Below are positions 45,149 through 58,100 of a DNA stretch of 64,000 nucleotides, one piece after another. A program made the translations under genes and the position numbers. The stretch's first letter is position 1. Each line of letters opens with the position of its first letter. Below the pieces are notes generated by a model. That model worked only from the letters and a program-made list of their open reading frames with translations. It was not told where the DNA came from and did not search any database. Source of the stretch: Notospermus geniculatus (lineage: Eukaryota > Nemertea > Pilidiophora > Heteronemertea > Lineidae); assembly GCA_002633025.1 (NCBI GenBank), contig NMRB01001082.1, forward strand, positions 24,857-88,856, written 5' to 3'.

Positions 45149-45869
45149 GGTTCCTGCGGCTTTTTGGTGAGCAAAATTAAGGCCTTTTTAAGGCTTTTTA
45201 AGGCCAATCCGGGAAAAAATTGAGGCCAAGTTGTCAGGAGTTTTCACGTGGGTTGTCCAATATTAACGCAGGAGAATGTTTAAAGAACACAAAGGTTAGC
45301 ACTGAGGGCGGGATCCCGACTTTGAAGACCGGGCGGTTTTCAACTGATATGAATAAAAACGTCGTTAGGAAGGGGAATCGGTTTAATGAAAATTCAAAAC
45401 TGAAGCTACATCAAATTTAAGGCCTTTTTAAGGCCACTGAGTGAAAAAATTCAATATTTAAGGCTTTTTAAGGCCTTAATTCCAAAAAACAAAAATTCCT
45501 GACTTTTAATGCTTTTTAAGGATCCGCGGGAGCCCTGTCTTTAAACACAACAGAATCGCCCCAATGTGTGCACAGACAATATCATAGGACAATGGTGATG
45601 GTCTACAGCGCACCTGCTGTAGTACATGTACAGTGTGATGTTCAGCAGATTATATGAGAGGAACTTCTATCGCTGGCTTCGTTTATATACAGAATACAAA
45701 TTACAACAAATTTCCAATGGATAAAGATGTACAGTGATATATATCCTGAGCCAGTGCAAGTTATTTGCTTGGATACTGAGAGGATATGGTAGAGCAAATA
45801 GATTTTAGATGCCAACAAACTTCGCCAGCTTGCTGGTTTTGTCTTTACCTTCAAGAAATGGGACTTCCA
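45149..45869. repeat. ttaaggcctttt-rich inverted-repeat remnant plus unassigned flank
   Basis: From 45149 to about 45540 the sequence has aaggcctttttaaggc blocks at both sides and ends gatccgcgggagccctgtc, like the left end ggttcctgcgg inverted. The left terminus is lost at the N. The remainder to 45869 has no recognised feature. Confidence 0.4.
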
Positions 45870-46117
45870 CAGTGTTCTAGCCAGGCCAGTTTCACAGGGC
45901 AGTAGCCTACCACCCTGTTCAAAATTCAGAGGTCATTTTTTTACCACCTTGTTAAAATTTTCACAACCCTGTTTAAAAATGTACCTTGCAATGCATTTTC
46001 TATTACATCACCCTGTTTGAATTGCACTCCCACCCTGTTCGAAAATCCAGGTCCTTAAAATCATAGGAAAATGCAGTCATCCCACCCTGTTTGGAAAAAT
46101 TTCTGGCTAGAACACTG
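45870..46117. mobile_element. hAT-like MITE with internal short repeats
   Basis: Terminal inverted repeats cagtgttctagccag (45870-45884) and ctggctagaacactg (46103-46117) are perfect, and cttcca flanks both ends (45864-45869 and 46118-46123). The interior holds several degenerate copies of caccctgttcgaaaat. CAGNGTTCTAGCCAG-like ends are typical of hAT elements. Confidence 0.75.
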
Positions 46118-46188
46118 CTTCCAATGAAGCAATTCATGTGTTCTTTATGTACACAAAGTACACAGTAAATTACCTAAGGTATGTGACA

Positions 46189-49100
46189 TCAACATGATGC
46201 TGAATCATCAATAGAGAACATGGGCCTCAAATTCACATCGAGGCTATGATCACTATCACCACCTGTATCACAGACATCGTTTGGAGAGATATCCACATCA
46301 AGCTCGTTCATAACGATCTTGGCAAGATCACTCATACTGTCACTTTCAGTCATAGAGATCTGTCGCATGCGCTTACGGATTACCCCCTCCAACTGCTGGT
46401 GTTCTGCCTCCTCTGCGTGTTTCAACCGATAATGTTCTTTACGTACAACGTCACGCTCTTCGTCAAGACTTCGACGATGTAGATCATGATCTAACATGTC
46501 AATGGGTGGTCGAGGTGTTGTCGGACTTCCCGGCGGACTCCCTTCGGCCAAACACGTAGTTTCAATCTCATCAGTGATGCTAGTGTACTCAGAGGTATTC
46601 AGGGTCAGAATAGGAGCGACAGGGGTAAACAAATGAGATGTTATGCTGTCTATTGCTTCTACTTCTGATATTCGTGGTGGCGTTGTAAGCGATACACGCT
46701 TCTCCTCACACGGCACCCGTTCAAGTGGCGGCTTGAAAGCTCTTGAACGAGTTGTCTTGGGTTTTACGCTGTCGCCTTTCTCCTGGTCAGGTTGCACACT
46801 GGCAGACTCGTTATTCAGTGAAATCTCTCCATTACCGTTATTCATTATCGGCGGTGTTTGTACTGAAGAAACCAAATCATCACCGCATGGTGAAGACACT
46901 GACATGACAGTGTGCTGCACCTTCTGATGATCTATGGCCTTCCGATCATCTACCACTTGATCCTTCAATTTTCCAATTGCCTTTGCCTTCCGCCTGAAGA
47001 ACAGAGAAGCTTTGGAGTTCCCAGGCTGTCTGCGTGCTGCCAGAGGATAACCAACATAACTTGGTCGATCCTTGAGCAAAAATCGTGCATGAAAGTCCTC
47101 GGGAACTGTAGGAACAGTCATGCTACGACTAAATGGCGGTCGCAGGTAGGGAATTTTGCGGTAATCTGTGAACGGTCTCAAGCGACTTTCCCTTGTTGGT
47201 CTCTTGGAATGTACGACAGCGGGCGACCCTTGGGATCTCAACTCCGCAGCATTAGGAGACAAATCTTCAGGATAGTCCGACATTGGACTACCAACACTTG
47301 CGCTGGGGTCTCCTGCCTCCTCGCTGCTCCCCTGAGAGAAGCTGGTGGAGGAAACATCAGGCGCTAACTGGTCAGCCATGAACTGATGAATATTCTGGAG
47401 TGATTCAGCAGTCTGGAGGAGGATATCTTCAAGTTTTGCGAGTCGATAATCAACAGTCTGAAGCGAGAGTTTCAGTGCGTTTCCCCGAGAATTCATATCG
47501 TCAACTCGCATGGACATGTTCTCCACCCTGAAATGAGAAACAGAAATTCATTATCATACTTACATAATATCTACCGGTACAAGTAAATCATGAATGTGGC
47601 TAGAATGACTTGTGCCTTAAAGCGATGTACTCGGGCTCTGCAGTAACTGCACATCGATAGTTCCTCTATTTCCCGCACGGTGGCAGCACTATATTTTATG
47701 AATGAAATTCCAAGCGAGCCATCTCATTATAATACTACGGAATTTACTATGACCAATCAGTAGCGAGGAGAGTGACCATGGTGACATGATTGACAGTGTC
47801 ACTCAGTGAGTGATGCCGACGGAGACGACTCGGAGTCATCCGCAAAACATGCAAAGGATGGTGTTGGCCGGGGTTCAACGACGTTCAGGAGGTACACTGC
47901 TAAGTCCTCATTAGTGCTACAACAACTTTCTGTCTTCACACGCCGCCATCTGACTATTACTTGCAGCAGTGAGGCGAATTCTCTGGTCAGTCTTCCTCAC
48001 ACTTCGGATTTTTCCGCGCCATGTTTGTTGTCAGTCTGTCGATCTCGTTCTCGGAAATACCCCGTGAGATTTTGAAATTATTCCGGCAGTAAACACTAAT
48101 GTCGCCCAAATTAATTGAAATAATATTAATAAAAGATTTTTCATGAACGTTTTATTGTATAAAACGTCGACGATNGCACTTTCTCCTGAGGTAGCGTATA
48201 ATAAGTACGATATGACTTATCACAATCAATGGAGGTGGAAGCAGGGGTTTCTGCTCATACTCAATCACTAAGTGATAGCGCTGAAACTTCCACACCTGAC
48301 GTGAAATACTGTTCACACTGTGAAACGTGTTACTGAAAAGGAAATGGAAAAGTCTCAGTGACCAAAATCAAGACACATTATTTGACTTTTTTTTAAATAT
48401 GAGGAGAAATATTGGGAAACAATGGGGAAGCTTTTGCCATTTTGACCCACAAGGTCAATTTTTTGGTAACAGGGCAATTTGTACCAGGATAACTCATACC
48501 TGGACTATCCTCTTGATAATGTTAGACATTCTACTTTCCTCTGACAACCACAGCAATGCTTAGGGTCTGAATATCTCCCTTATCTTGCCTTATTCCTCTC
48601 TTTGGAACTGTCAGGAATATGTGACTGACTTTTTTCAAAGTAAGAACTTACTTGAATACTGCAATGAGCAGATTGATGAGCAAGATGTTAGCAACCAGCA
48701 GGTATATGGACATAATCGCAGGCGTGATCCATCGTCCTGGGTGACACGGAGGCTGATCCTTCTCACCACAATCAGCTGGAATCGAGAAGAAAGAGAATAC
48801 TAGATGACCTGTTTAGCAGTAGAGACACTGAGAGTGCCTCATAGAGCCAGGGGAATTTTGACTTCCATATCACCCATTTGCAATCCATATCACCCATTTG
48901 CAATCTATATCACCCATTGCAACCTATATCACCCATTGCAACCTATATCACCCATTTGCAACCTATATCACCCATTTGCAACCTATATCACCCATTTGCA
49001 ACCTATTATATCACCCATCTGCAACCTATATCACCCACTTGCAATCTATGTATATCACCCATCTGCAATTGCCTTTTTTTGTCATTTATTTCATCCCACT

Positions 49101-52100
49101 GGCAGTTAAACCATTTCAGTGCCAGAGCTTTTTGAACGTGTTTGCTTGAATGCTGAATCCTGGTACAGCAACATTACCACTGCAACGTTATGATGCAATT
49201 TCACTCAAAATCGACCTCATGATGTAAACGTTTGGCATTCTGCGTCATGGCAGGCTGGCCTGGTATACTGGGAACCAGCATTGAAGTGGTTCACACAAAG
49301 GGCAGAGGAAACATGGTAGAGGCCATGATCAAAGGAAACTGTGGTGCTTTAGGGAAATATAACACAATCATCAGGGGAAGAGAGAACACTAAAGAACTAA
49401 CACAAGGGAAAGTGACTGGAATAATGATACACATCACAAAGTACAACATCAAAATTTGCCAGTAGAAAACTGACTTACGGTCAATCTTATCAGCGTACAC
49501 TTCGCCATAAAGCATGAAGTATGGCATCAAGAATATGTCGCGAGCAAGCCGCCATGAGGGTTCTTCGAACGGGTTTAGGATAGCCTGACGTGCCACACCA
49601 AAACTCATGAGTACGACTAGTAAGATTACAATAAACGTCAGCATGTCAACAACCTGAAACAAGATTCGTTAGAGAGTGAAGCTGGTGACTTACGGTCAAT
49701 GAGTGGAGCATAGACTTCGCCATACAACATGAAGTACGGCATAAGGAATATGTCTCGAGCGAGCCGCCATGATGGTTCCTCATACGGGTTTAGGATTGAC
49801 TGGCGTGCAACGCCGAAACTCATCAACACAACAAGCAATATTATGATGAATGTCAACATGTCCACAACCTGAAATGAAGATGAACAACTTCATTCATTGA
49901 AAACTTAGCTCTTGAAGATGATTCCTTGCTCAAGCAGACGACATCTTAGGCCGAGTTTGGGGAGAGAAGTTTCAATGAAAATTTCCCCATTTACATGTAC
50001 ATCAACTGGACAAACTTTATTCAAATGACGAACTAACTTACCATTTTCCCCACCATCATCACATATGGCCCAAGATACTTATTGACGCTGAATATATCGA
50101 GTATTCTAATATACCAGAATATTATGTCTACACAATATATGACCCGTCCGTGAATCTGTGTACCGGGATTCAGACGCACTCCAACACCGATTCCGAAAAA
50201 TATTATGGCTATTGTATCTAAAATATTCCATATTTCCTCAAAATATACATGTATCTTCTGGGTTGGCTTGGTAGGCTCTGAGGAAATAATCTGAAAGAGA
50301 TTGAAATAGGGTGTTGTCAAGTTCTTCATCATTGTACAGTTAAGACAGATGAGCGAAGTTCCTGCAGGCCTAGGCCTAGATACATGTACTGCTGAGTACA
50401 GAAAAAGCACACGAAAATACATGTAGGAAACCTCAGAATAGGAAACTTCAGAACTTCACTGGTGTCTATGTCCTTTTTGTTTGGCAAAGTGAGTTAGACT
50501 TGACACAACAGTTCTGCCTACCTCTCTAAACTTTTCCAGTGCCATGGTGAAGATATAGGCCATGACGGAAATCTCCTGCCATGACGGTGATTTCTCCATC
50601 TTCACCAGGACAACATAGTTGAACAGCACCATGAACACTACATAAGCAAGCTGAAACAAAGCCAACAAGAACTGTAAGACTCAACAAGTTTTACAATCCG
50701 CATGTAGAAATAAAAGTTTTGGGAGAAGAGCCAAAGTACAAGATGATGAACTGAGAAATAACTTACAGTGTGAAGCCAAAACTTGGTGATTGGTGCCGCA
50801 TAGAACTCATAAATCTTCTTCCCTAAGCGCAGAGGACTTTTTTTCTGGGTGACCACAAGGCCACCGAAGTAACCAGAATCGGAGAACTTCATATTTTGGT
50901 GTTCCTCAATTCGTAGAGGCGTCTTCGCATCAAAGTGGATACCAGAGAGTGAGTGGTTATGGTTCTGGGACTGTTGGTGATGATCCTGCAAAAATATATG
51001 GGTTGCGCTCATAACTTTCTGAAAAAATTTCACTGAAATGGGATGAGGAACACCAGACGCTTTTCTTGCAAATGTCAAGATCTTATGATTCACATGAACT
51101 TACCGATTGTTGTCCCCCCTCTTGCGGCACACTTGATCTTGCAGACCTAATTGAGACACTGTCCTCAGAGTCGCTGCTGTCTGCATCCTCAAGTTCCCAG
51201 ATATGTTCCTCGACTGTCTGAGGCATAAGCTGTAATTCCTCTTTCGTCTTGAACTCCAATGTCAAAATGGTAGGAGGGAAAAGAATACCAAGAATGACCT
51301 GGAAATAATATGAACATGCTAGTAACGACATCTATATCTAATGTGGTAGGCCACTCAGTGAGGAGGCTGTACATTGCGGCCACGAGTTCAGCCTCGAGCC
51401 AAGTCACAAACTTAACCCTACCCTAATCAGCTGACTGTAGTCAATATCATATCATATCATCATATCATATACTTGAAACATGCAGCATCTGAGTTATTTA
51501 TCATCATCAGTTACGGTACCTTTAAACTTGTGCTCTTTCTCATTCTAAGACCTCCCATCCACATGTCAGTCAGCAGAATCTGGCAACACGGATGAGCAAT
51601 GAACTCGCGGCACATGGCTGCAACGGCAAGACTCAGACACGTCTGATCGCTCCAGTATTTCAGCTCGTACGTCAGAAGCTGCTGGGTCACGTCATCATCC
51701 TGTTTGTAACAGTGCTCCAACAGGTCCATAGCGAATTGCTGGAATTCCCTGCAAGTCAAAGAACATCAGACACCTGAATGGATCATCCTGAGAACAACAG
51801 GGGTTCTTAGCGCTTGCTCCCTTGGTGACGAACCCCTGATGTTCTCAGGAAGGGGAGCTTTGAATCATATAGAATCTTTGGTACACATAAGGAGCACAGC
51901 AGACGTCAGATGTCTATTCTAAATGATTTATAATAGGGCCTACTTACTTTGCATATCCCTTGAGTTCATCATAAAGTTCAATCTCAAGGTCATCTTCCGA
52001 AGCCTCCCGCGCCATTGCCTTATACAGTTTGCATGCTATCAGTGCCTTAGACAATGCTTCCTCCCCATGCTGCCACATGAACAGTGCCATCTTTTGACGT

Positions 52101-55100
52101 TTCATCAAAACGGCCCACACCATGAGATCGTGAAATGGGTAGTAGAATATATCGTGGTAGTTGATGCGGTCGACAGGCAAGGGGACATCCGGTACAATAT
52201 TTGCGATGTGGTGACCCTGAAACACAGAAATGGAACAAATAAGCTAAACGAAATTATTGCACAGATAACGAAGGCCATTATCACCTCTTGATCTTTGTGA
52301 AGAAATGGCAATGTCGTCAACCACTGTGACATTTTCCACCTTTTCACAGTCACTACAATATATTTTTTCCACAAAACTGTGAGGGAACAGCTCAAGCAAC
52401 CACAGGACTATTAAGACTGGGCATCCCCTAGGTGCTGCACCACTTGAGGTTTCTCATGCAAGTTTGCTCTCAATGGGCAACTGGCACCATCCTTGGTTTC
52501 CTTTATGACTTACGCTGAGCCCACCAATGGCACAAGAGACTACCCAGAGTTTCCTGGTCAAGTTGCCCATAGGCTGTGTTCTTATATGTTATGGTGCAGA
52601 GAACGGTGTGTCTGGAATAAGTCGAACAGCCGAAGCCGTTCGGGAACGTGTGCTCCTGTTCCCGAATCTCACTTATCCGTTCGAGACTCAAGAACACGTT
52701 CTTGTGTTCTCGGCCTGGTACAGTTGAGAACAGTGAGTCGAATACAGCCATAGACAGCCACCTTGCACTAGAAAACGCTCAAGTGGAGCAATGCCTTTAG
52801 GTAAAGCCAAGGTGTGAGATGTTGTCAAGCTGAAATCTTCAGGTCACCATAGAAATATTATGGAGTACATATGACAAAGAAGTAACATAAGTAATGAAAA
52901 ATCTTCCATCACAAAGAAGTAATTTCAAGGCGATGATTGTATCAGGATTCAATTTAGAGGGGGGATTGAACCTGGAACTGATGTTTTTTAGACATGAAGA
53001 TTGAGATAATAATGAAATGAAAAAGGTTAAGTTCGATTCCTTTATGGCATTTATGTTCGTGGTGACTACATTATCAACGATGATCTGTTTTTCACCACAT
53101 GAATGAACATATAACTCAATCATCCTTTCACAGGCGAGTTGGAACGCTTGAAATAGGAAAACCTAACTAAGTATGTGCTAATCTAGATATGGGAATGAAA
53201 ATGGCATGCCTCTCTTTCATGCTGAATAAGATTAGTCACATCAAACAAACGAGGATTATCTAATCGCTACCATGTCATTGCCGGGTGTAGCGCCGATCGA
53301 GCCAGCACACATGCTGCCAGCCTCGTCATACCATGTTGTATCAGAACCATCTCTATTGTTGGAGAGGTCCAGGTAATGTCGCCACTCTTCTTGAGCTATA
53401 AACAGGTGTGGATGAGACTCACACTCACATGCATTCACACCAAACATGGTTTCGCCATTTCCTACTCAATTTCCACAGAACCCATTTTCATCGGTTCCTG
53501 CACTGAATTCACTTCAGTAAGATGACACACACCCGTTACCCAGCCAGAAAACATCAGCGGTCATGATTGCAACACCCATGAGTCGGGAAACAACATTCTC
53601 ATGGTACTCATGCAAAGGATCCGAGACCAAGCCAAATGCACTCCCACTCAGAGGTTGAGACACGTGCCCTATTAATGCTACAGGAGTTCTACCCCAACCA
53701 ATCACGCCTAACATTCTGCAATAAAGAGTATCATTGAAACATCAAAAGCCAAGGGTTTGTGTTTCTAAGATGAAGGTCTGGTCTTTTAAGCAGAGTCAGA
53801 AACTTGGAAAGGTTTGATTACTGGAGAAGAAGACTGTCTTTGACAGTCAAATTTTCGCTGGAACTTTGACATTTAACTCTCAATTCCAAACTAACAAAGG
53901 TGTTTGTACTGTGCTTAAAAAGACCAAGCTTCGTGTTATGAGGTTCAGCTGCATGATCCACGGCACTCGGATGCAGGGCAGGCACAATACTGGTGAACTT
54001 TACCCAGTTACTAGGGGAAATTGAGTGCACCCGAGCTGACTGAAAGAACAACGAGGCCAGAATTGGCCATTAGGACATGTGCTTGATATAAATAAAAGAG
54101 AAACCACTAGCCCTCGTGATGTACAAAAGAAACCTACATATAAGCATAAAAGCAGAAAGTATCAAAATGGAAAGGACACTGCAGATGTGATTCTGACCAA
54201 AAATAGATTTATTCTTATCTATTTTTGTTCCGTCATAAATTATCAAGATCACAAAAGAAGGCACAGCAAATCGGTGATATTTTGAATAATTTGTAGCTTG
54301 CGCTATTTGTGTTGATAGAAAGATGATGTCTGAAGTTCCAAGATGAGCACCGAAGGGCTAAGTTCTCAATTAAAACAGTGCAAGTCCCATATAACATTGA
54401 CATCACAGAACATTACAGCGACTAGAAGAAGTGGTAATCATGCAAAGCACAACACTAAACTATTGAAGGCTATAAATATGGCAAAGTACCGGTAATACAG
54501 GAAAAAATATAATAATCACTGATCGCCCTCTATTGTTATGACCAGGTACAGCCATCACATTTCAATGGAAATACCCTGTTGGCTGAAGGTGCTCTTCCAC
54601 ATTGAGAGTTTCCTCGTGTGAGTTGGTGATCAATGGGAAATTCACCATTTTTGGTCTCCTTACAACTTGCACTGAGAAAAATAACACAAACGACTGCCCA
54701 TAGTCCTTTTAATAGACAGCCAACTCGCTCAGAAAACTCACTTGGAGAAATGTCTTTAAGGTATTTGCATGATTCCTCGTAGGAGAGAAGGGGTACGAGT
54801 TGTACTCAATGCTCAAAAGGAGCTTTCCTGCGTAGCTCTCTGGACATTTTGTTGAGCTAGCAGAAGGAAATATTTGCAGCACGTTTAGTACCAGTCCCTA
54901 CACACTAGAGGCAGCTCAGTGAGTTTCTAAGACCAATGTAAGAGATGAAACACTGAAGAATTCTTGCAACGTCATGACATATCAAGCGAAAGTGAAGAAA
55001 CATGCTTGAAATGGAGGTACGTCTAAGATATTTACATTAAAAAATCCTGTTGTCTGAGGAATGGAGAGGATAGAATGGGTGAATGTCTCAAAATGGTCGA

Positions 55101-58100
55101 GGATTATGAAGAACACATGCCTACACTTATCATTGGATACTCCTGTGATAACTTCAGTTACTTCATCATGTAAACCACTGATGCATTAAATGATAGAATC
55201 ACATCATCAATAACTAAATTTGATTGTTGAAGTCAGTTGTCCTGAATAGAGAAGTGTCTTTACGACAGATGCTTTTGTCAACCAACCTGCATCAGAGGGC
55301 GACACAGGTATGGTGATTTGTACAAGTCATAGTTACTTGGCATCAATGCTACAACTCGAGATGTTACATTAGTGGGTGGGCTCAGCCTCTAAAAAACTGA
55401 GCATAGATCATATTTTTTACAAATCCTTCTGAATACTTTTCTATCATATAATATGTGAACATTAGCTAAATCCATCTTATCTGCAGGATTAAACGAGCTG
55501 CACGCTGAATCTTGACTTTATTGAACGCATGCTGACAATAGCTGATATTAGTAAGTTGAAGAGAGATGTTTTAAGCAAAATGATTAAAAAAGCTCTAATT
55601 ATGAGTCTATTCATGAATCGTTAGTAAAAGTGAAAAGCGAGATGAAAAGCGATGAGTCTATGCAAACAAAAGATTCATTTCACATGCTGATCTGTTGAAA
55701 AGTTATCGAAAAAAATTCATAACAAATACCAAATTGTATTCCCATCAGTTAGCCCAACCGGCAAAAGGAGAGCTAACGCCCACAACCTCTACAGGAAGAA
55801 ATGCCCATTACAACAACTTTCAACAGCAAACACGACTGATTCCCTAAGATTGAAGTAGCCGTCGACTATTGCAGTAATGAGCGTCTCCCATCAGCTAATC
55901 TAGAGAAGACTAGAAAGCAGACCATTTTGAGACAATGGTGTAGTAAGCAGCGACTTGTATTAAATAGGCTACAAGACATACCTGTACTTGACTTGCAGAC
56001 TGCATGGGGGAAAGAGCAAGAAGTCGAGCCGGGATTACAATCAACATACATATCAAGCTATAGAGATGCATGTCAACAACAATACAAATCAACGGCTGAC
56101 AACTGTAGTCGAGTTAGGGTGCCTTTAAGTTCACACTCTGGAATTGTTTCATATCAAATGTGAGGAACAACGCACTTCATTTCATTGCAAATGTCTATTT
56201 TCAGCTTTCTTGCCTACAGTTGTCAGCCGCCAGTAATGCGATATCAACATTAAACAGCCTATATTAGGTTGTTGGTAATATTTATATGACAGCAGCATGC
56301 AAACTTAGCCAGAATATTTGCATTATCGGAATGGCCGCACCCAATTCTGCAATCCTGCACCCTCAGAAGATTTGTACTCCAGAGAATGGAGGGTATCGGG
56401 AAAGCATCTTGTGAGAGGATATTCGGAGGCAGTTAGGGCATTCTGGATGTTATTTTATACAGGATTGAAGCCACATTTTGTGGGGACAGGGATATCAGCT
56501 TTATACCACACTGAACTGCCAGAGTTATAGATGATGCAATTTCGACTCTGTACCATAGATCTATAGATCTACACAAAATACCCTCATCAAATTATATGTC
56601 ATCTCATTCTTGACCATTCTCAATTGTCCTGCACTTCTATTATCATGAAATTCTCCATCAACCAACAATGATGTTAAACACCTATTCATAGAACAAGAAC
56701 AGACTATAGTCATTGTCATCATGCCATGCAACGAGTACTGTTGGGGAATGGTTGGGAAAAGGACAAGTGTGACAAATACTGTTGCACTAGACGCAATATT
56801 AGAAGTCGGTACACTTTTTTGTAACAACGATTGGTGTAATAGAGCTAGATCTCAATCAGTCTTCTTCTTCATGGCTGCTCAGAGGCAGAAAGGTGAGATC
56901 GATAGAATTCACAAAACCAGATGAGAAGGGAATTTCAGTTGAGAAGTCAGTGGAGTTTTGTCGAAGCCATTCCCCAACGGTATTCTGAGTTGGAACATCA
57001 GCAAGGCATTGACAACATTTGCACCAACCAACATCCAGAATAACAACGAGCAAATCACAGCCCCTTGAAAATCCAGATATTCGACTTAACGAACAAGCTG
57101 GTCCAAAATAATGTTCAGTCTGCAAATCCCATGAAATATTTGTGATTTGTGATATCACTTTACTCATTCTTTCTGGGAACAACCCACAATAACGAAGATT
57201 AGAGGCTTGCAGAGAGAAATATATTTTGGTACACAGCTTATTTTCACATATCAATCCATCTTTTGTTTGGACAAGTGTTTGAACATCCTTCACAGCAGTC
57301 CAGAGATGAAATATTACAACTACGTTTAAGGCCTAGCAGCAACACGGACATCATGGATAAGTTTCATGGTCTCAAAACTGCACAAAAACTTAATACTGTA
57401 CTGGGCTGTAGGCTACTGTATAACAGTCGCACCTACTCGCAAGCATAATATCTCATAAATTTTGACAACCTTTCATTCAAATAGATATTTAAGTACTCTG
57501 CCGTTAAGTTAAGGAGTGAGTACTTACTCTTTTCATGACAGCATTATACAGCGTCTTGAACTTCCTGCGGCAGTAGGATGCCCGATATGCCCCGCCCATC
57601 AGGTGTTCAATGACAAGGCCGATGTCGGTCAGGGTGTAACGGTAGTCTTGAGGCATATTCTGAAACAGAACCATGTGAAATTGAGGGTTTTGTTTGTGAA
57701 AGTGTGATAAAATACTGAAAAGATCTGTCAGAACATGTTCTGAAACTCAAAACTTCTTAGTCAATAACTCTTAGTCTTACTGAGCAGTATCAAGACAACA
57801 ATTGAAGGCTAATTTGCCAACTGAAGTTAATGACTCTAGAATATGCACGCAACATCATCAATTGGCATCATAAGGACCTCCAGCATGCTCTGTTGGCATC
57901 TTAATCAGGATGGGGCAACATGATAGTTAGGACAATTTGANCTGCATACTGACACCATTCTCTAGAAGAAGTTTGACAAAGTCCACCCTGTCGTGGATGA
58001 GAGCATCCATCATGGCCTGTTCTAATGAGCCTTCCTGAAATACGAACACGTTGAGCCATTTGTCATCAGATATTAGAGCTGACCTGAGAGGCAAATATGT

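Larger units (their letters stand above)
52415..54780. repeat. diverged duplication in the TRPM intron, one copy split by a mobile element
   Basis: About 52415-52570 plus 52749-52800 resembles 54560-54780 in the same orientation (shared order: tcaatggg, caccat, ggt-tcctt, gactgcccatag-like, agacagcca, aatg-ctttagg). Divergence is high. The first copy is interrupted at gcccatag by the element at 52571-52748. Confidence 0.5.

Noticed and set aside
48867-49070. CRISPR-like array
   Set aside because: No unique spacers between repeats, eukaryotic intron context; an ordinary minisatellite.
48804-49149. Plus-strand frames of 83-101 residues
   Set aside because: They translate the 20-bp minisatellite in three frames; no gene signal.
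56856-57293. 145-codon minus-strand frame in a TRPM intron
   Set aside because: No recognisable motif, does not fit TRPM phases, and intronic position; length is compatible with chance in 64 kb.
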